Source: JAVBKB01 sp031554275
GTDB taxonomy: Bacteria > Bacillota > Bacilli > JARBTR01
DNA length: 10,655 bases
Direction of reading: 5' to 3'
Assembly: GCA_031554275.1 (NCBI GenBank)
Contig: JAVBKB010000177.1
Coordinates: 1-10,655, forward strand
Below the pieces are notes generated by a model that worked only from the letters and a program-made list of their open reading frames with translations, was not told where the DNA came from and did not search any database. Numbering within the stretch: position 1 is the first letter of the stretch; each line of letters starts with the position of its first letter. Positions 1 through 6,024 of this stretch are shown here, one piece after another. Position numbers and translations under genes: made by a program.

Positions 1-411
1 GAAATGCGCCAAGTTGCGGAACCCTATATTCGTAGAAAAGCAGTTCGCCATTTAGAAAAAGGTCGTGTTGTTATCTTTGCAGCTGGTAGTGGTAATCCTT
101 ATTTTTCAACAGATACTACAGCAGCCCTAAGAGCAGCGGAAATTGAAGCAGAAGTTATATTGATGGCAAAGAATAATGTTGATGGGATTTATAGCGCAGA
201 TCCAAAGAAGGAAGCATCAGCAAAGAAATATGATGAATTAACTTATATGGATGTTATTCAAAAAGGTTTGGCAGTAATGGATTCCACTGCTTCAACTTTG
301 TCAATGGAGAACAATATCCCACTGATAGTTTTCTCACTACTTGAAGAGGGAAATATTAAAAGAGTTGTACTTGGTGAGAAGGTAGGAACGATTGTTTCTA
401 CAAACATTTAA
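1..411 (+). CDS. pyrH: UMP kinase (uridylate kinase), 5'-truncated by the window edge
   Basis: Bacterial UMP kinase phosphorylates UMP to UDP with ATP in the cytoplasm, the committed step to UTP and CTP. It is a hexameric amino-acid-kinase-fold enzyme, regulated by GTP and UTP in the family. Only the C-terminal 136 residues are present; the family has about 240. The reading frame is open from base 1 (Glu then Met), so the Met at base 4 is internal and not a start. Diagnostic stretches are AEPYIRRKAVRHLEKGRVV, the nucleotide-binding GNPYFSTDT loop, the KNNVDGIYSADPKK segment and the DSTASTLSMENNIPLIVF segment. The gene ends 26 nt before the frr start, the normal bacterial order, so the two are probably co-transcribed. 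The N-terminal ATP-binding lysine region lies outside the window. Identification is firm. Confidence 0.97.
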   Translation, partial: EMRQVAEPYIRRKAVRHLEKGRVVIFAAGSGNPYFSTDTTAALRAAEIEAEVILMAKNNVDGIYSADPKKEASAKKYDELTYMDVIQKGLAVMDSTASTLSMENNIPLIVFSLLEEGNIKRVVLGEKVGTIVSTNI

Positions 412-437
412 GAATTTATTTAGATAGGAGAATGAAC

Positions 438-995
438 ATGGGTAAGAAAATTGTTGATCAAACAAAGGAAAGAATGGATAAAGCAATTGCATCTTTTACA
501 AGAGATCTTGCCAATATCAGAGCTGGTCGTGCAAATGCAGCAATGCTTGATCGCATTTCAATTGAGTATTATGGTGCTCAAACACCGATTAACCAAGTTG
601 CTGGTATTTCCATACCAGAGGCAAGAATGCTTGTCATTCAACCATATGATCGTGAGACACTAAAGGAAATTGAAAAAGCAATTATGAAATCTGATTTGGG
701 CATTAATCCAACAAATGATGGTGCAGTAATTCGAATGATCATTCCTGCTTTGACGGAAGAAAGACGTAAAGATATTGCAAAACAAGTGAGAAAAGCTGCT
801 GAGGAGTCCAAAGTCGCTGTTCGAAATATTCGTCGTGATGGCAACGATGATTTGAAGAAACTAGAAAAATCCGGAGAAGTGTCAGAAGACAGAATCAAAG
901 GATTTACCAATGATATTCAAAAAATCACCGATGATCATATTGTATTAATTGATCAGATGGCAAAAGATAAAGAAAAAGAGATAATGGATATCTAG
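438..995 (+). CDS. frr: Ribosome recycling factor (RRF)
   Basis: RRF works with EF-G to split post-termination ribosomes into subunits. The product is 185 residues, the usual RRF length. The N-terminal helix is followed by the conserved RAGRANAAMLDRI block near residue 30, then the small beta domain with YYGAQTPINQVA and ARMLVIQPYD, and the long C-terminal helices with EERRKDIAKQVRK and VRNIRRDGND, ending in a lysine/glutamate-rich helix. Two ATGs lie close together at 432 and 438. The Shine-Dalgarno AGGAG (426-430) is 1 nt from the first and 7 nt from the second, so the start at 438 is chosen; this also gives the canonical MGKK-type N-terminus. It follows pyrH closely and is closed by a hairpin terminator, whereas in many Bacilli uppS and cdsA follow. 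Confidence 0.97.
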   Translation: MGKKIVDQTKERMDKAIASFTRDLANIRAGRANAAMLDRISIEYYGAQTPINQVAGISIPEARMLVIQPYDRETLKEIEKAIMKSDLGINPTNDGAVIRMIIPALTEERRKDIAKQVRKAAEESKVAVRNIRRDGNDDLKKLEKSGEVSEDRIKGFTNDIQKITDDHIVLIDQMAKDKEKEIMDI

Positions 996-1023
996 CATTA
1001 ATGGAGAAAATCATCATATAAAG

Positions 1024-1064
1024 CAACAGAGCTGTGTTGAAGATACAGGTCTGTTGTTTTTTTT
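1024..1064 (+). terminator. Rho-independent terminator of pyrH-frr
   Basis: A 7-bp outer stem (CAACAGA at 1024-1030 with TCTGTTG at 1050-1056) stacks, across a G-G mismatch, on an inner 4-bp CTGT/ACAG stem with a 9-nt loop. Eight T residues follow directly. It lies 28 nt after the frr stop codon, so the transcript appears to end here and not continue into downstream genes. Confidence 0.85.
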
Positions 1065-1545
1065 GCATGAAACTAGGCGAAATTTATTGTTTTCTTTTTT
1101 TCGTGGTTTTCTATCTCGCTTGGATAAAAAGTATTTGCAAGATCGGAAAAGCGCGAAAAAAGCTATTGTTTGTTTTATTGTTATGTTACACTTAGCGTGT
1201 TGCGATTTAGCGACCAATTTTTCCAGGTTACTTGGTTCTCTTTGACAGTTCCAACTCCGTTTAGAGGATGATTCTCGAGAATATATTCATTCGGAATTAT
1301 TTTGCAATCTAAGTAGAAAATACTTTAACGACTGAGGTGACTTTATTTAGATACCGTAGTTGTGTTGTGAAAGCTTCGGAATTTGTATAAGATTTGATTC
1401 CGCTTTACGCAACGAAAAGTAGCGAATTTCTGTATAAATTCAGAAAAAAGATTACGATAATGCTTGTTAATGATTATTTGTCTATCGTTCGTTGCGTTTC
1501 CGGGGACTGCTATTTTGCAATAATAAATATTTTTTGGAGGAAGAA
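1065..1545. other. Non-coding stretch between frr and the lipoprotein gene, with an inverted repeat
   Basis: No recognisable gene is present; the short open frames on both strands lack ribosome binding sites and family features. Visible elements are a perfect 10-bp inverted repeat, ACGCAACGAA (1407-1416) and TTCGTTGCGT (1488-1497), separated by 71 nt just upstream of the lipoprotein; a smaller inverted repeat GAATTT/AAATTC (1424-1441); two copies of TTCGGAATT (near 1287 and 1376); and a weak promoter candidate near 1365-1393. CG-containing words look more frequent here than in the flanking genes, by eye. It may be a long 5' leader, an uncharacterised small RNA locus or decayed sequence. No T-box, tRNA or known riboswitch core was recognised. 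Confidence 0.4.
1365..1393 (+). promoter_or_regulatory. Weak sigma-A-like promoter candidate upstream of the lipoprotein gene
   Basis: TTGTGA (1365-1370) and TAAGAT (1388-1393) are 17 nt apart, each matching the -35/-10 consensus at 4 of 6 positions. If used, it would give a leader of roughly 145 nt that contains the 10-bp inverted repeat at 1407-1497. The match is weak and other starts are possible. Confidence 0.25.
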
Positions 1546-2442
1546 ATGAAGAAAATTAGTTTGACTATGGTATTGTTATTGGTAATGTCCGCTGTTCTTT
1601 TAACTGCATGTGGAAAGTCAAATGATTCAACTGACTCAAAAAAGGATTCAGTTACCACTACGGTGAAAGCAGATGCAATTTCTTACTTTGATTCAATTTA
1701 TAAGAATGTTGAGTCGAATAAGATTATGGTTGATCGTTATAAAGAATATGTTGGTATCAAAGCAAGTGACAAATATACGATTGAATTGCTTGAAAAGGCA
1801 ACAAAAAAAGATGTTCAAACCTTAAATTCAGACTTAAACAAATTTAGACTTACGTTAGCTTCGAAAATGAAATATGAAGTCTTAAGTGTGAAAGATGGTG
1901 AAAAGGATGAGAAGCTTGTCACAGTTTTGTTTAATCCGCCAACACTTTCAAACTATAGCGGTACTTCTTTTACCGTAATGAATGATCTTTACTTAGCAAT
2001 CGTGCAGCAGCTATATCCAGAGTTGTCATCGACTGAACAAATCAATAAATCGCTGGAGTTTCAGGGCGACAATACGACACAAGCTGTAATGAAAAACGGA
2101 GATGTTTGGGATATTTCTGAATTCAAAAAGAGTGCATCGCTTTACATTACAACAGTAATGGCTGATAAAGAAGGAATTCCAACCTCTGATATTTTTATCA
2201 AAAAAGAAATACCATTTGTAAAAAACAAAGACGGCAAGTATGTACCCTCAATTAATGGCGAGCCTTTAGACTCAACTGATAAAGAGATGCTAATTGGCGC
2301 AGTGAAAGAGTTAAGTGAAGATGTTCCAAGTAGCATGACATTTGTTGAAGCTGATAAAATTCGGGAATTCGATGCTAAGACTAAGAAATATAACAATCCA
2401 GACTATGATGAAGTAACCGGAAAATACAAAGGCGATAAATAA
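1546..2442 (+). CDS. Secreted lipoprotein of unknown function
   Basis: The 298-residue product starts with a typical lipoprotein signal peptide: MKK, a hydrophobic core, then the lipobox LLTAC with the lipidated cysteine at residue 22. It should be anchored to the outer face of the cytoplasmic membrane. A Ser/Asp/Lys/Thr-rich linker (about residues 25-43) leads to a globular domain of about 250 residues, hydrophilic and with no further membrane segment. I do not recognise it firmly; the plan resembles DUF5105-type lipoproteins of Gram-positive bacteria, but that is a guess. The start at 1546 is preferred over an in-frame TTG at 1492 because GGAGG (1536-1540) sits 5 nt upstream and the signal peptide begins exactly there. 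The gene is monocistronic, between the frr terminator and its own terminator. It is rich in charged residues and lacks binding-protein or enzyme motifs that I can name. Confidence 0.85.
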   Translation: MKKISLTMVLLLVMSAVLLTACGKSNDSTDSKKDSVTTTVKADAISYFDSIYKNVESNKIMVDRYKEYVGIKASDKYTIELLEKATKKDVQTLNSDLNKFRLTLASKMKYEVLSVKDGEKDEKLVTVLFNPPTLSNYSGTSFTVMNDLYLAIVQQLYPELSSTEQINKSLEFQGDNTTQAVMKNGDVWDISEFKKSASLYITTVMADKEGIPTSDIFIKKEIPFVKNKDGKYVPSINGEPLDSTDKEMLIGAVKELSEDVPSSMTFVEADKIREFDAKTKKYNNPDYDEVTGKYKGDK

Positions 2443-2467
2443 GATATCTTCACGAAACTAGCAAGTA

Positions 2468-2497
2468 AGGACGAACTTAAACATAGTTCGTCTTTTT
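2468..2497 (+). terminator. Rho-independent terminator of the lipoprotein gene
   Basis: GACGAACT (2470-2477) pairs perfectly with AGTTCGTC (2485-2492) around a 7-nt loop, can be extended by a G-T and an A-T pair, and is followed by five T residues. It lies about 25 nt after the stop codon. Confidence 0.88.
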
Positions 2498-2540
2498 CAA
2501 TGCTCTTCCAATCTCATTTTTCCCGACTCAAAAATACATT

Positions 2541-2576
2541 TGAAAAGCTAAGCTGTCATTGAATGATCTTAGCTTT
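2541..2576 (-). terminator. Hairpin terminator of the DUF309 gene
   Basis: AAAGCTAAG (2544-2552) and CTTAGCTTT (2568-2576) form a perfect 9-bp stem, with a smaller TCAT/ATGA stem inside the loop. On the minus strand the hairpin ends in a short T run and lies about 45 nt past the DUF309 stop. The T tract is short, so termination may be partial, or may work weakly in both directions. Confidence 0.6.
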
Positions 2577-2621
2577 GGACAATTATGTGAACTTACACAG
2601 TTTTCCTAACTCAGGCAACAT

Positions 2622-3146
2622 TTATTGTTTTTTGTTTGAATGCCGAAGCTGCAGTTCTTGTTGCCTAAGATGAAGGACTTCACTTCGATCACGAAGTCGA
2701 TGCTTATACCTAATATCATTACTCACTGGTGATGTGTCCTTCCAAACCATATTCATTTGATTACAATAATTAATAGCATCAGCCTCTAGTTTTTCGCTAA
2801 TGATCGGGATTTGCAAGTCTTGAAATGGCATTTTCTCTGCTAAATCTTTCGCATATTGTTCTATGACTTCTACTAATTGCGTCCCGTTAATTCCCAATGT
2901 GTTCAATTCTTCAATATTTTTTTTTTGGATTTGGTTGGATTTCTTCAGCATTTTCTTGGCACCAGTAAGGTTGCCTGCACGATAATGATAAAGACCAACA
3001 GCAAGTTGTATTAAGCCAACAAGATAAGAGGATTGATTAATTGGCTGAATCGACTTCCAGTATTCCTCCAAAATATCGTGACAAAAAAAATAATCTCTAT
3101 TCCCATGAAAATAAGCAAGATATTGGGTGATAGGTTGAATTGGCAT
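2622..3146 (-). CDS. DUF309 domain-containing protein
   Basis: The 174-residue product has the two hallmarks of the DUF309 family (B. subtilis YpuF type). The first is FHGNRDYFFCHDILEEYW at about residues 13-30, with the conserved His-Asp...Glu-Glu helix. The second is GLIQLAVGLYHYRAGNLTGA at about 44-63. The family is all-helical and its biochemical role is unknown; the conserved His and Glu residues suggest a metal or small-ligand site, which is inference. An in-frame ATG at 3164 is rejected as the start because the codons after it are the ribosome binding site itself: AAGGAG lies 7 nt before the ATG at 3146. The C-terminal 50 residues are basic and less conserved in appearance. The gene shares strand with the Spo0E-like gene 127 nt upstream and may be co-transcribed by read-through, since only a weak hairpin separates them. 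Confidence 0.9.
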   Translation of the reverse strand: MPIQPITQYLAYFHGNRDYFFCHDILEEYWKSIQPINQSSYLVGLIQLAVGLYHYRAGNLTGAKKMLKKSNQIQKKNIEELNTLGINGTQLVEVIEQYAKDLAEKMPFQDLQIPIISEKLEADAINYCNQMNMVWKDTSPVSNDIRYKHRLRDRSEVLHLRQQELQLRHSNKKQ

Positions 3147-3256
3147 AACATTTCTCCTTAACAATCATTAAAATTGGGCTGAGAAAGATGAGCAAAAAAA
3201 AATTGAGGAGTACAAATGAAGAAGTTTGCAGTATGAAATTTGTAGGCAGAATAAAA

Positions 3257-3285
3257 AAATTAGTCAGGCTTTACTAGTTTTTTTT
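3257..3285 (-). terminator. Possible weak terminator after the Spo0E-like gene
   Basis: AAATTAGT (3257-3264) and ACTAGTTT (3273-3280) form an imperfect stem with an 8-nt loop. On the minus strand the stem has one C-A mismatch and is followed by a run of seven T; on the plus strand the mismatch becomes a G-T pair and eight or more T follow. It overlaps the stop codon of the Spo0E-like gene. It is short and AT-rich, so strength is doubtful. Confidence 0.4.
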
Positions 3286-3417
3286 TATATGAATTAAGAC
3301 AAGCTCGTCTAATTCATGGCTGATTTTTAATACTTCGGGTGATGTTAGCCCGAATTTTTTTGCTATTAAAAGCAACTCTCGTTTCTTTCGAATAATCTTT
3401 TGCTCAAGATTATGCAT
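3274..3417 (-). CDS. Spo0E-family aspartyl-phosphate phosphatase (small protein)
   Basis: A 47-residue protein, too short for usual gene-calling cut-offs. It begins MHNLEQKIIRKKRELL, continues AKKFGLTSPEVLKIS, and ends with HELDELVLIHIKKN. This is the Spo0E-like pattern: two short antiparallel helices, a GLTSPEVL turn, and the signature (S)(Q/H)ELD, here SHELD at about residues 33-37, whose Asp and neighbours act on the phospho-aspartate of Spo0A in the family. These phosphatases lower Spo0A~P and delay sporulation. The length fits the family (about 45-85). A GGGAG site lies 12 nt before the ATG, a longish spacing. From memory, B. subtilis ynzD is a Spo0E-type gene next to ccdA, so this may be its positional counterpart. 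A TATAAT box and a 0A-box heptamer lie upstream. The family call is strong; the exact orthologue is not proven. Confidence 0.88.
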   Translation of the reverse strand: MHNLEQKIIRKKRELLLIAKKFGLTSPEVLKISHELDELVLIHIKKN

Positions 3418-3447
3418 AAATGATTGTCACTCCCTGAGTTTATTGTT

Positions 3448-3453
3448 ATTATA
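3448..3453 (-). promoter_or_regulatory. -10 box (TATAAT) for the Spo0E-like gene
   Basis: On the minus strand a perfect TATAAT lies 30 nt upstream of the Spo0E-like ATG, preceded by TTTGTA. No good -35 hexamer is found at 17 nt. The best -35-like word, TCGACA (5 of 6 to TTGACA), is 22 nt upstream and is part of the 0A-box heptamer. Confidence 0.5.
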
Positions 3454-3475
3454 TACAAATATCTATGTAGAATCC

Positions 3476-3482
3476 TGTCGAA
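3476..3482. promoter_or_regulatory. Candidate Spo0A-binding site (0A box, TGTCGAA)
   Basis: TGTCGAA matches the 0A-box consensus at all seven positions. It sits 22 nt upstream of the TATAAT of the Spo0E-like gene, around the -35 position, where Spo0A~P activates class II promoters such as spoIIG. A heptamer occurs by chance about once per window this size (another copy lies inside yhaN near 8845), so only the position makes it notable. It could also act on the divergent ccdA promoter, over 100 nt away. Confidence 0.4.
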
Positions 3483-3588
3483 ATATGACTTATTTTTTTA
3501 TTTTAGCACAAAAGTGCTCGAAAACTGTATAAATTCAATCTAATATTCATGTACTTTAGTGTGATACATTTTAAAATTCATTTTTGTT

Positions 3589-3597
3589 TGGTAAAAT
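3589..3597 (+). promoter_or_regulatory. Extended -10 promoter candidate for ccdA
   Basis: TGG followed by TAAAAT gives an extended -10 element (TGnTAnAAT type) in an AT-rich tract, placing a transcription start about 25 nt before the ccdA ATG and leaving the ribosome binding site intact. The -35 region is poor, as is usual for extended -10 promoters. The nearby TATAAG at 3606-3611 is too close to the ribosome binding site to be preferred. Confidence 0.4.
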
Positions 3598-3628
3598 GTT
3601 AATAATATAAGAATAAAGAAGGTGACAA

Positions 3629-4327
3629 ATGAATGAATTAAGTGCGTTTTCAGCATTCGGAGCTGGATTAATTAGTTTTCTATCTCCTTGTGTGCTTCCA
3701 GTTTACCCAGCTTTTTTGTCTTATATTACTGGCATAAGTATCCATCAAAATGATAACAAAAAGCTTTTATTTAATAAACGGGCATTCCTTCATACGCTTT
3801 TTTTTATTCTTGGATTTTCAATGATTTATTTAGCTCTTGGTTTTACGACTTCTTATTTTGCAAAAATATTTCAAATTTATCAGAATGAACTTCGAGTAAT
3901 TGGTGCGATCCTAATTATTTTTTTCGGAATGATACTTGCTGGGATTTTTCAACCGAAAATGCTTTTGCAAAACAAAAGGTTTGAGTTCAAGAATCGCCCA
4001 AGTGGTTACTTTGGGTCTTTTCTGATTGGATTGGCGTTTTCAGCAGGGTGGACACCTTGCATGGGGCCGACACTTGGTTATTTCATCACATTATCGGCTA
4101 CCGAACCTTCTTTTGGTTTGTTGTATATGGTATGCTACATAATAGGGTTTGCAATCCCTTTTATCATTCTATCCTTCTTCATTGATTGGATCAAAGCGTT
4201 TCGTAAACTTTCAGCTAAACTGATGATCATAAGTGGCTGGATATTAATTGTGATGGGATTTGTATTACTATTAGATTGGATGAATAAGATCACAACCTTC
4301 ATTTCAAAACTAATACCATTTTATTAA
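3629..4327 (+). CDS. ccdA: Cytochrome c biogenesis membrane protein CcdA
   Basis: CcdA is a short DsbD-type thiol-disulfide transporter: it takes electrons from cytoplasmic thioredoxin and hands them to extracytoplasmic thioredoxin-like proteins used in cytochrome c maturation and, in B. subtilis, spore synthesis (StoA). The 232-residue product has six predicted membrane helices. The redox cysteines are in the two diagnostic motifs: LSPCVLPVYP, Cys21 in helix 1, and AGWTPCMGP, Cys144 in helix 4. Only these family-defining cysteines are in equivalent proline-flanked positions, as expected. The ATG at 3629 has an AAGAAGGTGA ribosome binding site. ccdC starts 17 nt after the stop, so the pair is translated from one message. 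The partner thioredoxin-like protein (ResA or StoA type) is not in the window. Confidence 0.95.
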   Translation: MNELSAFSAFGAGLISFLSPCVLPVYPAFLSYITGISIHQNDNKKLLFNKRAFLHTLFFILGFSMIYLALGFTTSYFAKIFQIYQNELRVIGAILIIFFGMILAGIFQPKMLLQNKRFEFKNRPSGYFGSFLIGLAFSAGWTPCMGPTLGYFITLSATEPSFGLLYMVCYIIGFAIPFIILSFFIDWIKAFRKLSAKLMIISGWILIVMGFVLLLDWMNKITTFISKLIPFY

Positions 4328-4344
4328 AAGAAAGGACTTGCAAA

Positions 4345-4836
4345 ATGGATTGGAAACAGTTCGCTGTAGTAGCCTCTGCTATTGTTTCAATTGGCATGGC
4401 AGTTGGTATTAACTATGTGCGTATGAAAAACATGAAAAAACCAGTTGTTGCAAAAAAAATTGTTTTGCCGCCAATGTTTATGGCTACTGGATTTTCAATG
4501 TATTTGGTGCCAGCATTAAGGCCAACATTTAATGAAGCGATAATTGCGATTATAGCTGGAATGCTTTGCTCGGTTTTGCTGATCAAAACTTCATCATTTG
4601 AAGCAAGAGATAACCAAATATTCATGCAAAGATCAAAACTATTTTTAGTCATATTATTTGGTTTGCTTGCGATACGAATGCTGGCAAAATTTTTTCTTTC
4701 AGATACAGTGAAAATTGATCCTGGCGAAATGAGTGGACTATTCTTCTTATTAGCATTTAGCATGATTTTGCCATGGAGAGTTGGTATGTTTCTGAAATAC
4801 AAAAAACTTCAGAAATCTCTAAAAGCAAATGCATAA
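4345..4836 (+). CDS. ccdC: CcdC (YneJ) family membrane protein
   Basis: The 163-residue product has about five hydrophobic segments (roughly residues 5-25, 44-58, 64-80, 98-118 and 131-150). It carries the KIVLPPMFMATGFSMYLVP region and a central charged loop (KTSSFEARDNQIFMQRSK) typical of the CcdC/YneJ family, and its position directly after ccdA supports the call. From memory, loss of the B. subtilis protein did not block cytochrome c formation, so its role is unclear despite the name. An AAAGGA ribosome binding site lies 8 nt before the ATG. In B. subtilis the response regulator gene yneI separates ccdA and ccdC; here only 17 nt do. No terminator follows the gene, so transcription may continue into the ThyX-like gene. 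Confidence 0.9.
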   Translation: MDWKQFAVVASAIVSIGMAVGINYVRMKNMKKPVVAKKIVLPPMFMATGFSMYLVPALRPTFNEAIIAIIAGMLCSVLLIKTSSFEARDNQIFMQRSKLFLVILFGLLAIRMLAKFFLSDTVKIDPGEMSGLFFLLAFSMILPWRVGMFLKYKKLQKSLKANA

Positions 4837-4918
4837 TTGATTGACGTGGCGCTTTGGGAATCGTTCCATTACTCAATGAAATCATCATTCGATTCTGAAG
4901 AGCAAATCTCATAATCTT

Positions 4919-4949
4919 ATTGTAATGTAAGTATTTCTTACAGTGCAAT
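4919..4949. promoter_or_regulatory. Palindromic element upstream of the ThyX-like gene
   Basis: TGTAAG (4926-4931) and CTTACA (4937-4942) form a perfect 6-bp inverted repeat around a 5-nt centre. After a 3-by-3 mismatch the symmetry resumes with ATTG (4919-4922) and CAAT (4946-4949). It ends 27 nt before the start codon. There is no T run, so it is unlikely to be a terminator; it could be an operator or a leader hairpin. I cannot name a regulator. Confidence 0.35.
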
Positions 4950-4976
4950 CTATTAAACTTTAAGGTAGGTATTATC

Positions 4977-5999
4977 ATGCGTCAAGAAAATTGCGTTTCT
5001 CTCCTATATTATACAAGGGACTATCCAAAACTAGTGGAGATGGTGGCACGTCAATGCTATCAATCATTTGATAAAGTGGATGAGAAATCCCATAGCTTCA
5101 TTCGCAGTATTATTAGTAAAGGGCATTTGTCTGTTGCGTCGATTGGAAATATTGTTTTCGGTGTAACAACCTTAGATATTGAGGTAAGCACATGTTTATT
5201 GAAAATGAAAGAAATCAATAACTTCATCCGATGGACTGTCAGTGATGAGAAGACTTCAAGCCGTTTTGCTGTAATTGTGTCTATGAATATGTTAACCTAT
5301 CTTGACATCAAAAAAGCATATGATGAGGGCTATCAGTTGCCACTTTTTGAAAAAATAATATTTGAAGTCAATCAAGTTGCTGAACTAAGCTGGTTCTACA
5401 ATCGAGAAGTTGAGTTTACGCCAAAGGAAAATACTTATTTCAATCTACCTGCTCCAAAACTATATCAACCTGTCCTGCTTACTGAGGATTACACAGCCTT
5501 ACAAAAGCTTGGCTTTACTGAACATGAATTGTCGATACATGCGACAATCACGATCAATTATATGACAGACCGTAGTACTGGTTTGCAACTATGGCGTCAT
5601 GGTGATATGACAGGTGGTACAGAACTCAGTCAGCGCTATGTGAACCGAGGGAATGCATCTTTTCGTGAGATGATTGAATTTGAATCTGGATCTTCTAATG
5701 AGAGCACAAAAGATATCTCAGCAAAATGGCACAAGATTATTGCAGATCTGAACCAAGATTATAATGATCTGATTGATGAAATGGGTGAGTTAGGAATTCA
5801 TCAAGCACGTGCCAAAGAGGTGGCAAGATCGATTCTACCAAATGCAATTGTTACAGAGATTATTCAATGTAGACCACTTAGACAGTGGCTCCATCTGTTC
5901 AACTTGCGTGACTCAAACCATGCTCAGAAAGAAGCAGCAGCTGATGTTAGAAGTATTAAGCAACTCTTCATCCAACATGATGTCAAAGTAAATGATTGA
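4977..5999 (+). CDS. Long, divergent ThyX-family (flavin-dependent thymidylate synthase) protein
   Basis: ThyX makes dTMP from dUMP using methylene-tetrahydrofolate, FAD and NADPH. The 340-residue product exceeds the usual 220-250. The N-terminus (CVSLLYYTRDYPKLVEMVAR, residues 6-25) and the C-terminus (ARSILPNAIVTEI, 283-295; HLFNLRDSNHAQKEAA, 306-321) are ThyX-like. The signature region at 198-221 reads DRSTGLQLWRHGDMTGGTEL then SQRY. By alignment in my head to the Thermotoga enzyme, dUMP ligands are kept (Gln204, Arg207, Ser218, Arg220, Arg284, Arg311), as are FAD-side His188, His208 and Glu216, but the third residue of RHR is Gly209. About 130 residues separate a first GHLS motif (49-52) from the part resembling the usual GHxS...EH segment, suggesting an insertion or partial duplication. 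A TAAGGTAGG ribosome binding site supports the start. It lies between ccdC and yneK, with no functional link evident. It may be an active ThyX variant or a related enzyme with another substrate. Confidence 0.8.
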   Translation: MRQENCVSLLYYTRDYPKLVEMVARQCYQSFDKVDEKSHSFIRSIISKGHLSVASIGNIVFGVTTLDIEVSTCLLKMKEINNFIRWTVSDEKTSSRFAVIVSMNMLTYLDIKKAYDEGYQLPLFEKIIFEVNQVAELSWFYNREVEFTPKENTYFNLPAPKLYQPVLLTEDYTALQKLGFTEHELSIHATITINYMTDRSTGLQLWRHGDMTGGTELSQRYVNRGNASFREMIEFESGSSNESTKDISAKWHKIIADLNQDYNDLIDEMGELGIHQARAKEVARSILPNAIVTEIIQCRPLRQWLHLFNLRDSNHAQKEAAADVRSIKQLFIQHDVKVND

Positions 6000-6024
6000 G
6001 CAATCAATTCATTGAGGTGAGACA

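Noticed and set aside
1067..1195. 42-codon hydrophobic frame starting MKLGEIYCF right after the frr terminator
   Set aside because: The ATG follows the terminator T run with no ribosome binding site, and no family resemblance is visible.
1014..1245. Overlapping frames on both strands (67 and 63 codons)
   Set aside because: They cross the terminator hairpin, lack ribosome binding sites and have unusual composition.
1271..1282. Perfect 12-bp palindrome ATTCTCGAGAAT
   Set aside because: Palindromes of this size are expected a few times by chance in 10 kb, and it is not placed at a promoter.
1492..1545. N-terminal extension of the lipoprotein from an in-frame TTG
   Set aside because: It would bury the signal peptide; the ATG at 1546 has a GGAGG site and starts a canonical lipoprotein signal.
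3147..3164. Six-codon N-terminal extension of the DUF309 protein
   Set aside because: These codons are the ribosome binding site of the start at 3146.
3216..3236. Plus-strand GAGGAG site followed by ATG (MKKFAV then stop)
   Set aside because: Only six codons; no gene follows on this strand, so at most a decayed start.
4413..4978. Minus-strand frames over ccdC and the following gap
   Set aside because: They are antisense to a well-supported membrane protein or span the intergenic gap, and show no protein family features.
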